From assembly GCA_964611335.1 (NCBI GenBank), contig CAZSXR010000003.1:310001-374000 (forward strand): DNA of 64,000 nt. The letters are read 5' to 3'. The DNA is from BOG-1112 sp964611335. GTDB taxonomy: Bacteria > Bdellovibrionota_B > Oligoflexia > Oligoflexales > Bog-1112. The position numbers were made by a program, and so were the translations under genes. Below, in pieces: positions 51,748 through 59,598 of the stretch (within the stretch, counting starts at the first letter, position 1; the number at the start of each line of letters is the position of its first letter). The notes below the pieces were generated by a model that searched no databases, was not told the DNA's origin, and saw only the letters and a program-made list of their open reading frames with translations.

Positions 51748-51772
51748 GCTTGACCTTGATGGTCAAGCTTTT
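51748..51772. repeat. 8-bp hairpin upstream of the AAA+ gene
   Basis: GCTTGACC-TTGAT-GGTCAAGC is a perfect stem with a short TTTT on the plus-strand side. It lies in the leader of the minus-strand AAA+ gene, 45-66 bases before its ATG. The rest of 51703-51977 shows no gene. Confidence 0.4.
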
Positions 51773-51977
51773 AATGAGGAGCGGTGAAAATTTAAGGAGA
51801 GAGTTCTAAGATCTTCCACTCTCTATTTTTAGTGATCGCCAGGGAGAGGTCTAAGACTGTTATTTATTGTAGAGGGAGATCCTGTGGAATAGAGGTCTGA
51901 TGAATATAACTCATCGAGACAGCGGCTACTTCAATTATGAAAAAGAAAAATGGAAATTATTTCAATAAGAAAAACAA

Positions 51978-52238
51978 CTAGTAACGGTTTGCAAGATTTT
52001 TCCCGTGAAATATAGGGGTTGTATTAAAATCGATGTGAGCCAAATAGAGAAAGAGTCCTAAAATATAAATTCCTGCAGATAATTGTAAGATATTCGCAGT
52101 GTTCATTTCAGGATAACTGAGAGTATTCTGATGAAGCTCTTCAGATTTTAATTCGGAATAATTTCCAATTTGAGCAAAAGTTTCAATATTGGTAAAGAAC
52201 GTACAAAAAACTATAACAATGACCTGTATGAACTTCAT
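51978..52238 (-). CDS. Small membrane or exported protein
   Basis: An 86-residue protein. ATG 52238 has GGGAG at five bases. The N-terminus is signal-like (FIQVIVIVFCTFF to TFAQ) and a second hydrophobic helix follows (ILQLSAGIYILGLFLYLAHI). A short polar tail ends KNLANRY. No family was recognised. Confidence 0.6.
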   Translation of the reverse strand: MKFIQVIVIVFCTFFTNIETFAQIGNYSELKSEELHQNTLSYPEMNTANILQLSAGIYILGLFLYLAHIDFNTTPIFHGKNLANRY

Positions 52239-52336
52239 GAATACTCCCAACAAAGGTGCTTAACACCTTTACTTTGAATCACACTTTTTGTCAAAAGTAT
52301 AAATTTCAGGGTTGAGTCCCCTTTTTTTTAGGACAC

Positions 52337-52345
52337 TGTTATACT
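52337..52345 (+). promoter_or_regulatory. Extended -10 element for the cyclic-nucleotide-domain gene
   Basis: TG-T-TATACT fits an extended -10. It is immediately followed by GAAGTG-TT-CACTTC (52347-52360), a perfect palindrome placed where a repressor would block the start of transcription, about 30 bases before the ATG. Confidence 0.4.
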
Positions 52346-52386
52346 AGAAGTGTTCACTTCAAAAAAAGGCTTGAAAAGGTACATCC

Positions 52387-53376
52387 ATGCATGAAAAACA
52401 CATAACGAAAGTTCTCATGAATAGCCGGCCTTTCGTCTACCTTACGGAATCCCAGGTGCGTTTCGTTCAATCCTTTGGACAAATCTTAAATTTTAAAAAT
52501 AACAAAATTATTCTTCCTCAAGGAAAGGTTGGATCGGGTCTTTACGTTATTTTAAGTGGAAAAACAAGCGTTCAAATTCGTATATTAGGAGAATCCTCAC
52601 TCACCTTAGCGCGGATGAAAACGGGTAATTTTTTCGGTGAGCCGAATCTCCTAACTGTAGCACAATCTACAGCAACGGTAAGTGCTGCTCCTGAGACATG
52701 CTGCTTTTTCTTATCTAAAATTTGCTTCGACTCTTTTTCCGTAGGTGCACCCGAAATTAAATACGCTATTAGCAAAGCTTTAGCCGAAGAAGTGGTCCAG
52801 CGTTACAGAGAACTAAACATATCACTTACAAAACTTCTCATGAGACATCCGCCTAGCTCAAAAAAATTCATTAAAAACAATTTTCAATCCTTCCCCACTT
52901 CTGCAAAATTGTTATCTCATAGCTCTGCATTTCATAAATTTACAGATGAAGAAATGATAAATGTGGCTAAAAATACAAGGATTTTGAAAGTTAAGAGTCC
53001 AAGCTTCATTATTGAGCCATTTAAAAAGAGAAGTTCGTGCTATCTTATTCTTGAAGGAGCCGTCCTTGCAAACATCACATGTGAAGATCGTTTTTCCCAT
53101 TTTGTAGTGCATCCACCTCATACTTTTATCTGCCCACCAACCTTCATTGATCATAAAGATAAAGAAGGAGATCTCTTTTCTTATTACACAGGACAAACTG
53201 CTATTTTGTTGGAAGTTAAAAGAGACTATCTTGAAAAACTTTCAAAAGTAAATCCTAAACTTTGGTACAAATTCCATGAGCTTTTTTGTGAGTATATTTT
53301 TTCCTTGCAGAAAAATTTAAATATGAAAGTTGCAAGACTTACTCATGAGAAATTTATGGATTTGAACCAATTATAA
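52387..53376 (+). CDS. Cyclic-nucleotide-binding-domain protein
   Basis: A 329-residue cytoplasmic protein. The first 130 residues form a cNMP-binding beta-roll (IILPQGKVGSGLYVILSGKTSVQI, then MKTGNFFGEPNLLT, where the phosphate cassette residues occur). A second, more degenerate copy runs through about 185-295 (FHKFTDEEMINVAKN, SCYLILEGAVLANI). No DNA-binding helix-turn-helix is visible, so it is not a classic CRP. It is followed by the amidotransferase gene 12 bases later, so the two are likely co-transcribed. Confidence 0.85.
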   Translation: MHEKHITKVLMNSRPFVYLTESQVRFVQSFGQILNFKNNKIILPQGKVGSGLYVILSGKTSVQIRILGESSLTLARMKTGNFFGEPNLLTVAQSTATVSAAPETCCFFLSKICFDSFSVGAPEIKYAISKALAEEVVQRYRELNISLTKLLMRHPPSSKKFIKNNFQSFPTSAKLLSHSSAFHKFTDEEMINVAKNTRILKVKSPSFIIEPFKKRSSCYLILEGAVLANITCEDRFSHFVVHPPHTFICPPTFIDHKDKEGDLFSYYTGQTAILLEVKRDYLEKLSKVNPKLWYKFHELFCEYIFSLQKNLNMKVARLTHEKFMDLNQL

Positions 53377-53388
53377 AAAAGAGGATCT

Positions 53389-54306
53389 ATGTGTCGTGTT
53401 TTAGCGTATTTAGGTCGTCCTATAGTTTTAGATGATTTGTTTTATAAGCCGGACAGTTCTCTTGTCACCCAATCCTACGATCCGAAATTGATGACAGATA
53501 TACGTCAAAATTTGGGTGGATTTGGGATGGCTGCATGGGATCGTAGATCTCATAACAACGGATCTCCCTTTCATTACAAAACTCATCTGCTTCCCTTCTA
53601 TGATGATAATTTAAAAAATCTATCGTCAAAAATAAGAGCTCAATGTGTTCTCGCTCACGTCCGAGGAATCGAATACGACAGTACGAGTCCCGTTTCCAAC
53701 CAAAATGTACACCCCTTTTTATTTGATAATACAAATATCACATTTGCACATAATGGATATCTTTCAGATTTTGAATTCATCCGTTACGAACTTAGCAATT
53801 ACATGAGACATGAGTATAAAATTCGAATTAAGGGGACTACGGATACGGAATGGATGTATGCTCTCTTTCTATCCATGCTCAATCCCAAGAGGAGACACTA
53901 CACCATCAAAGATATTCATGATGGTATTCTAGACACCATTGCTGTTCTCAAAAAAGTACGAAAAAAATACAAAATCAATAAATCCTCCACTTTAAATTTT
54001 TTTATATCAACGGGATATCTTATTTTCGCAATGCGTTATACGATGGACTTTGGTCATTTTGATAGTTTGGATCCGAACCCTTTATCAGGCTACACTTCCC
54101 TTTGGTATACTTATGGTGAAGAGTATGGATACATAGACGGTGAGTATAAAATGAAAGGCGGAAAGAAGAAAAAAAGTATCATCATTGCATCAGAGCCTCT
54201 CACAAGCGATAATACGACATGGATTGAAGTGCCGGAATACTCTTTTATTAGTGCTAATCTCCATGGGGAAGATGTCCATATGAAAACATTCAATATGAAG
54301 CCTTAA
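53389..54306 (+). CDS. Class II glutamine amidotransferase domain protein
   Basis: A 305-residue enzyme of the YafJ/EgtC-like Ntn-hydrolase group. Cys2 (MCRVLAYLG) is the nucleophile once Met1 is removed. Supporting motifs are LGGFGMAAWD, LAHVRG, TFAHNGYLSDF and GTTDTEWMYALF. Its reaction may be hydrolysis of a glutamine-like amide. It belongs with the cNMP-domain gene upstream; AGGAT precedes the ATG. Confidence 0.9.
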   Translation: MCRVLAYLGRPIVLDDLFYKPDSSLVTQSYDPKLMTDIRQNLGGFGMAAWDRRSHNNGSPFHYKTHLLPFYDDNLKNLSSKIRAQCVLAHVRGIEYDSTSPVSNQNVHPFLFDNTNITFAHNGYLSDFEFIRYELSNYMRHEYKIRIKGTTDTEWMYALFLSMLNPKRRHYTIKDIHDGILDTIAVLKKVRKKYKINKSSTLNFFISTGYLIFAMRYTMDFGHFDSLDPNPLSGYTSLWYTYGEEYGYIDGEYKMKGGKKKKSIIIASEPLTSDNTTWIEVPEYSFISANLHGEDVHMKTFNMKP

Positions 54307-54383
54307 ATTAGAGGGGGCATCTTAGAATCCATTCATCAATTTTTTGTATTATCAAACTTTTCCAAACTGAAGTGGGAAATCTT

Positions 54384-55298
54384 ATGTGGAAGTCCATCTT
54401 TGTCCTTAGCGTTGTCTCTACATTTCCAAGTTTCATACTCCATGCCCAGGACTCTGAAATACAGATCAGAAGCACCTACGAAAGCGTAAAACGACTTCTT
54501 CCTCACCTAAGTATAGATAGATTTCATAACCTGATTTTTGAAAGAGGATCTCCTTCTACGGATTCCAATATGACTGTGGAAGGTTTGCATGCTGTATTAG
54601 AAAAAGACACCTATTTAAAAGTATCCGATTTAGGTCTCATAAATACACGTTTTCATGAGTGTAGAACCATACGTCATCTCAACAAATCGAATAGGAGTTA
54701 TGCGCATAATTTTGAAACTTATCTATTAAAGGGAAAGTGGGAAAAACAAGAAAAAGAGGACAAAAATAGAGGCAATATTTTAGGCGGCTATGGTCGATTT
54801 TATTCTTCAGTGCAGGAAGGAGAAATGTCTCTTCCTGTTTTTGATATTGCTGAGCATTTAGACATTGCAGCGGAAGTTTTAGCCTTTTTTGGAGCAGAGT
54901 TGATACGCGAAGGTGAATGTATTCGATTTTATGATGAAAAACTTTTTCCCGTTTGGAAAATGTATATTGCGAATCATTATGTTGAAAGATGGCTTTATGA
55001 AGATGATGCTGGAGGAGAGTATATAGAATGGCACAAAGACAGACCACATTGGCATCATGCTTTGAAAGACACGGGTGGTTTTTACATTTTAGGTAAAGCA
55101 CTTGATGAACAATATGGAAACATACTTTTAACAGGATTTAAAATCCCTGAAGGCTATGCGGTTTATACTTACGGAGGAGTTATCCATTCCGATGCGCATC
55201 TCAGGGGGCATTGGCTCGTAGGTTATGATGAGTCGGGAGACTATTCGACAGTTAAAGTTTTGAATTCAAAAAACGCACCTTTACACTTGGAGTTGTGA
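54384..55298 (+). CDS. Exported protein of unknown function with a histidine-rich C-terminal domain
   Basis: About 304 residues. ATG 54384 has GGGA six bases upstream and begins a signal peptide (to LHAQ); GTG 54372 is an alternative. The C-terminal half contains WHKDRPHWHH and later GGVIHSDAHLRGHW. The spacing of these His/Asp groups around beta segments (YILGK, ILLTGFKIPEGYAVY) recalls cupin or 2-oxoglutarate/iron dioxygenase folds, but this is only a suggestion. It ends ten bases from the converging zeta-like gene. Confidence 0.7.
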   Translation: MWKSIFVLSVVSTFPSFILHAQDSEIQIRSTYESVKRLLPHLSIDRFHNLIFERGSPSTDSNMTVEGLHAVLEKDTYLKVSDLGLINTRFHECRTIRHLNKSNRSYAHNFETYLLKGKWEKQEKEDKNRGNILGGYGRFYSSVQEGEMSLPVFDIAEHLDIAAEVLAFFGAELIREGECIRFYDEKLFPVWKMYIANHYVERWLYEDDAGGEYIEWHKDRPHWHHALKDTGGFYILGKALDEQYGNILLTGFKIPEGYAVYTYGGVIHSDAHLRGHWLVGYDESGDYSTVKVLNSKNAPLHLEL

Positions 55299-55308
55299 GT
55301 TCACAGTT

Positions 55309-56172
55309 CTAGTTAAAAAGATGAATATCCTTTTTAATTTTGATGTAGCTTTTCTCATTCAAAATTTTAAGTCCTTTTACTTTTGACCAGCTAGCGACAG
55401 GTTCTATGGAATCCGTTCTATTTTTCGAATAATAAAATAAGATATGGTCTGCATAGGTTTTGTAATCTTGAAAACGCTTGGGAAAGAGTTTCGCTTTTTG
55501 AATAAAATCTTGATCTGTGACTTGATAAAAACCTTGTTCGTTATTTCTGTAGTGTAGAGCTTCCTTTTTGAAAGAATCGGATGAGAAGGATAAGAGAAGA
55601 GTGATCTCATAACCCTTCTTTTTTAATTTTTCTAGAAGCAAAGGAGACGCATTTCCCGTCAAAGTTGACCCATGTGCGATGTCGTAAGATTTTTCATAAG
55701 CTTCATTCAACAAAGTATTTGCTATGAAGTTAGAAGCCTCCCTCCAATGCTCGTAAGCTTCACGTCTTAAGCTTAGCAAATTTGTGGATTTGTAGAGTTT
55801 ATAGTTGCTCAAAGATTGAGAAATATATGTATGGGACATAAACTTCAGTGCTCTTTGATCGGGGTCTATATAGACCATGTCTTGATAGAGAGGATTTTCA
55901 TGAATTTCTTTTTCTAAAATCGTCGATTTTCGACTGAGAGGTGCGCCTGCTGTCGCAAGGTAAATAGGAGATTTTTTCGTATTTGGTTTTTTGTCTGAAA
56001 AAACGAGAGATCGAATGGCGTTGAGATCTGCAAGTATTTCTTTTTTTTCTTTCTCTGAATATTTGGAAAGCAAAGATTGAATATATGCTGACGGAATAAG
56101 TTCTTGGTCCGCGTGAACGTATAAGCCTGTAAGAATAAAATATACAGTACAAATAAAACGAGTGATTTTCAT
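55309..56172 (-). CDS. Exported zeta-toxin-like P-loop protein
   Basis: A 287-residue protein with a signal peptide (to YVHAD) and no later membrane helix. The remainder follows the plan of zeta-toxin/UDP-GlcNAc kinases: a P-loop-like GAPLSRKST (76-84), YIDPDQRAL, EASNFIANTLLNEAYEKSYDIAHGST, LKKKGYEITLLLSFSS and a later ALHYR. The P-loop is altered from GxxGxGKS/T in that LS-R fills GxGK positions but keeps K82-S83-T84. If the export signal is real, the protein acts outside the cytoplasm, unlike known zeta toxins. No epsilon-like antitoxin adjoins. Confidence 0.65.
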   Translation of the reverse strand: MKITRFICTVYFILTGLYVHADQELIPSAYIQSLLSKYSEKEKKEILADLNAIRSLVFSDKKPNTKKSPIYLATAGAPLSRKSTILEKEIHENPLYQDMVYIDPDQRALKFMSHTYISQSLSNYKLYKSTNLLSLRREAYEHWREASNFIANTLLNEAYEKSYDIAHGSTLTGNASPLLLEKLKKKGYEITLLLSFSSDSFKKEALHYRNNEQGFYQVTDQDFIQKAKLFPKRFQDYKTYADHILFYYSKNRTDSIEPVASWSKVKGLKILNEKSYIKIKKDIHLFN

Positions 56173-56314
56173 CTAGAATCCCTTTTGGCGATGTTTCAAT
56201 TTGCGAACTCTAGCGATTATAAGCGGGGATATCAAGATTGATTTTAAAGAGGGCTAAACTTCTTAGCATTATCTTAATGGCTTCATTTTAATCTCTTTTT
56301 CTTTTGGAGGGTTA

Positions 56315-57334
56315 ATGTTTCAGATTCGGTGGGTATTCATTCCTTATATGCTCTTATCATCATCACTTTTTGCGTCGGAATCGTCATGGTTCAACATATC
56401 TTCTTTGTTTCAAAAACCCTTCTATTCAGACAGGGTTTTATTTCAACATCTTGCTTATACAAGTATTGATGAGAAGGATCTTTATGGAAATACTATATTG
56501 GCTTATTATGTAACAGAAAGTATAGAAAACTCCGAACAAAAACTATTCTTATCCTCTTACGCTGACTTAGAAGCCCCTCCTTCTTTCCGACGGCTAAATT
56601 ATAAAACTTATCAAAATACGCAGTTCAAAACGAGAACTCTTGAGGAATGTGTTTCGGTGTTTGAAGAGTTGATGAAGTACAAACCGAATCTGAGAACTGA
56701 ACGTGTTCATAATAATATTTTGATTCTTGCTCTATCAAGAAAAACTCATTTTTGGTACGAAGATGTTATAGTACGAAAGTATACATTAACATTAAATTCT
56801 TCACCAAGATTTATGGAAGGAATGCTTCGTAAAATTTTAGAATACAACGAAAAATATATTAGGAATTTATCAAATACAGCTTCCATAGATGTTAATATAC
56901 GAGTGAAGTTAGATAGAACGAACCCTGATTTAAAATACACCCCCCTAGCTTTAGCCATGAAATCGGAATATTCTGAAAATAGCCTAGATATCGATTATCG
57001 CTTCAGTATGGTAAAATTACTTGTAGCTCACGGAGCAAATCTCAGAGACATTTCTGTTCAGGAACTTTTAAATCATTCCTATTTAGCGAGGAAAATAAAA
57101 ATATTTGTATTCCTCTTAACTCGTTTAGAACACGCTTGGAATCTCTTTCCAGGTAAAAGAAACCTGTCTAATTTTAAAAAATTCTATATGAATTATTTAA
57201 CAGTACACAATATAATTATGAATGGAAGTTATATAGATATTTCTTTATTTAAAGAAGATATTATGGAAGTTTGGGTAAAGAGATTGGAGCTTCAAGAACT
57301 GCAAGGACGTTTAAATCTGAAGTCAAAAAACTAA
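56315..57334 (+). CDS. Exported protein with weak ankyrin-like repeat
   Basis: A 339-residue exported protein (signal peptide to LFASES). Helical throughout. One clear ankyrin-like unit is visible, YTPLALAMKSEY then RFSMVKLLVAHGANLRD near 212-248, and an earlier weaker one begins at DLYGNTILAYYV. GGAGG precedes the ATG. Resembles the ankyrin protein at 59599-61587 in layout. It ends four bases into the next gene on the other strand. Confidence 0.75.
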   Translation: MFQIRWVFIPYMLLSSSLFASESSWFNISSLFQKPFYSDRVLFQHLAYTSIDEKDLYGNTILAYYVTESIENSEQKLFLSSYADLEAPPSFRRLNYKTYQNTQFKTRTLEECVSVFEELMKYKPNLRTERVHNNILILALSRKTHFWYEDVIVRKYTLTLNSSPRFMEGMLRKILEYNEKYIRNLSNTASIDVNIRVKLDRTNPDLKYTPLALAMKSEYSENSLDIDYRFSMVKLLVAHGANLRDISVQELLNHSYLARKIKIFVFLLTRLEHAWNLFPGKRNLSNFKKFYMNYLTVHNIIMNGSYIDISLFKEDIMEVWVKRLELQELQGRLNLKSKN

Positions 57335-57843
57335 AAGGACTTGGCGAAAGAAAAACCAAAACGGCTAAAAGACTGTGTGCGACTTACAAAAATTTGAGCC
57401 GTGAGATCGTCACCGAAGGTTGTTCCAACTTTTGCAAGGCCTCCAAGTTCTACGTTTGCACCACCCTGAGCATTGAAAGCTATACCGCTGATAGCTTGTA
57501 AATCCATCACGAAATGTTTTGATTTTGCTGTAGGTCCTGCTTTGAAAAGAATATCATACATGGCATTCCCTTCTTCTTTTACATAGACGTTGGCTTCGAT
57601 ACCCATAAGTGCATAAGGAATAATGACGTTGGATGGCATTTTGACAGCTTCTTCAAAAGATGCACCCAAGTTTGCATAATTGCCTTCACCACCCTTATGG
57701 TACATTGCACGTCCTGCATGAAAAGACGCTTTGTTTGATTGGAAGGTCTGCGTATGAGACTGAAGAGCAGCATCCGCAAAAAGCGCGTTGGAAGACAAAG
57801 TCAATACCACAAAACTGATTTTTCTTAAAAAATGAACTCGCAT
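57331..57843 (-). CDS. Exported protein of unknown function, possibly beta-barrel-like
   Basis: A 170-residue protein with a signal peptide (to LFADA). The mature chain is made of alternating beta-like segments (VIIPYALMGIEANVYVKEEGN, GIAFNAQGGANVELGGLAKVG) and ends in SFSRFGFSFAKSF, a terminal aromatic that is typical of outer-membrane proteins. It may be a small outer-membrane protein. The upstream lipoprotein gene lies 26 bases away in the same direction. Confidence 0.65.
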   Translation of the reverse strand: MRVHFLRKISFVVLTLSSNALFADAALQSHTQTFQSNKASFHAGRAMYHKGGEGNYANLGASFEEAVKMPSNVIIPYALMGIEANVYVKEEGNAMYDILFKAGPTAKSKHFVMDLQAISGIAFNAQGGANVELGGLAKVGTTFGDDLTAQIFVSRTQSFSRFGFSFAKSF

Positions 57844-57869
57844 AAGAAACTCTCTCTCTTTAAAACAAT

Positions 57870-58382
57870 TTAACGAATAGATTTCACAATCATGTAATAT
57901 TCAGGGATACACGCAGACTGAATCAGCTCAAGCTTCGAAGAATAACATGCGTCCTTCACGCGGTTGCTACGCATGTGTATCAGGAGTATGGCATTCGTAA
58001 TATCAGATGCGAAATATTCTCTCTCATCAGAATCCATGTCCTTTTCTTTCTCAAGAAGATAATTCAGAGCTGCCTCTTCGATAAGATCCAGGTTCAAATT
58101 GTATTTCAATGCATCCGTTTTGAGATCTTCAGAGAATTTCTTTTTCTCATTATGTTTCTTTAGTATCTCTGCTCGTCTTTCTTCCTGTTTTTTTAGAATC
58201 TCTTCTCTGAGAGCAATGATCTCATTGCGCAAAATTTCATCGCGATAATTTCTAGACTCGCGTTCTTGTTTGCTTTCTGTTTTCGCACTTCCATCTATTA
58301 CAGAGTTATCTCCACAAGAGATGAGCATATTTAAAATTGTCACCAAAATTGCAAAGTGTACTTTTCTTCTTGATAAAAACAT
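57870..58382 (-). CDS. Lipoprotein with a charged coiled coil
   Basis: A 170-residue lipoprotein (MLISCG, C23). Residues about 36-90 form a highly charged helix of glutamate, lysine and arginine (REEILKKQEERRAEILKKHNEKKK), very likely a coiled coil. A globular tail with two cysteines (DACYSS, SACIPEYY) follows. No family was recognised. Confidence 0.7.
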   Translation of the reverse strand: MFLSRRKVHFAILVTILNMLISCGDNSVIDGSAKTESKQERESRNYRDEILRNEIIALREEILKKQEERRAEILKKHNEKKKFSEDLKTDALKYNLNLDLIEEAALNYLLEKEKDMDSDEREYFASDITNAILLIHMRSNRVKDACYSSKLELIQSACIPEYYMIVKSIR

Positions 58383-58454
58383 AAAATCCTCAAATGAATT
58401 TGCAGAGATACTCTATAAGTGTTTCTGACTTTTGAAAAGTCAAACTCATGAAAC

Positions 58455-59468
58455 TTACTGGATAAGGCCTGTAGTGTTGTCTACACTCAAGTCTTTTCCA
58501 CCGTTCATCTCTTTAACATCGTTGTACCATTTCTTTGTCTTCAGAAGATTAAGCATCTTAACATTCTGATCCATGCAATAGTTACGTACATCATTGAGAA
58601 TAGTACCTTCCTGAAGGCTTACAGCGTTAAAGTCTACCGTAGAAAGATCAACATATTCCACGTTGTCCATTTCATTTTGGAAAGAATTTGTCACGGCATC
58701 TATAACAGCTTTGTTGTAAGCATAGGTTTCTTTTTCAGTGATATTAGGATTGCTATTGAGTTCCGCTTGGGAATTAAAAGCCAAATCACTTAACGTAAAA
58801 TCTTTCAACGCTGTAATAGAATCATTTGATGCATGAACGATAGGGTGAATGTCTCCTTGGAGAGTGATTAATCTTGCTTTTACTTCTTCATTTGTTTTCA
58901 CAGATCCTGAAGTTGTATCTGTTACACAAGATTTGAAATTTTGGGTCAACTGATAGTTGAGCATACGGATTGTAATAGAGAGAACTTGTTCCTTGATTTT
59001 GTCCATGAGTTTATTGTTATTTAAATCAAGTGTATTCCAGTATTGTCTGTCTAAGTTTTGATCAATATTAGATACAGACTTCTCATGGATATCAGAAGAA
59101 TCATAGGAGCTCAGCGTTTGGTTGAACTTAATGAGGTCAAAATATTTTTTGATGGCCAAGGAAGTATCTATGAGCTTTTCGCTTTTTTCACTATCGATAA
59201 CTGAGATCCAGCCGAAAAGTTTGTGTATTTGGGAATTCTTAATGAACTCAGCTTTGTTTTCCGCCGCATTAAAATCAAGGATAAATTGATCGAGTGATTC
59301 TTGAATGCTTGCAAGGCAGTTTTCTTGATCTGTCTCTTCCCACGAGAAGCAGCCATTTAACTCTGCGGCGTTATCCTTTACGAGTTCAGCTGGCGTTGCT
59401 GAAAAACCGAGCTGGCTGCCAAGAGTGAGGCCTAAGATACCTAGTTTCCATAGCTTCTGAGTCGACAT
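58455..59468 (-). CDS. Exported helical protein of unknown function
   Basis: A 337-residue protein with a signal peptide (to LGFSA). The mature chain is acidic and helical, with four cysteines (NGCFSW, ENCLAS, KSCVTD, NYCMDQ) that could form two disulfides. AAAGGAAG precedes the ATG. There is no recognisable catalytic motif. Confidence 0.7.
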   Translation of the reverse strand: MSTQKLWKLGILGLTLGSQLGFSATPAELVKDNAAELNGCFSWEETDQENCLASIQESLDQFILDFNAAENKAEFIKNSQIHKLFGWISVIDSEKSEKLIDTSLAIKKYFDLIKFNQTLSSYDSSDIHEKSVSNIDQNLDRQYWNTLDLNNNKLMDKIKEQVLSITIRMLNYQLTQNFKSCVTDTTSGSVKTNEEVKARLITLQGDIHPIVHASNDSITALKDFTLSDLAFNSQAELNSNPNITEKETYAYNKAVIDAVTNSFQNEMDNVEYVDLSTVDFNAVSLQEGTILNDVRNYCMDQNVKMLNLLKTKKWYNDVKEMNGGKDLSVDNTTGLIQ

Positions 59469-59598
59469 AAAACTTCCTTTTCTTAAAGAAATGAATGAAA
59501 CCGATTGTGGTTTATATAGAAGGGGGGTGTTCTAATCAAGTTCTTAGGATTTTTTCTGGTAAAATTTTTTACAGTGTCGGGTACTGCTGAAGTTATTC

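Noticed and set aside
52347..52360. Rho-independent terminator at the GAAGTG/CACTTC palindrome
   Set aside because: A two-base loop and no T-run; its place just after a -10 element suits an operator better.
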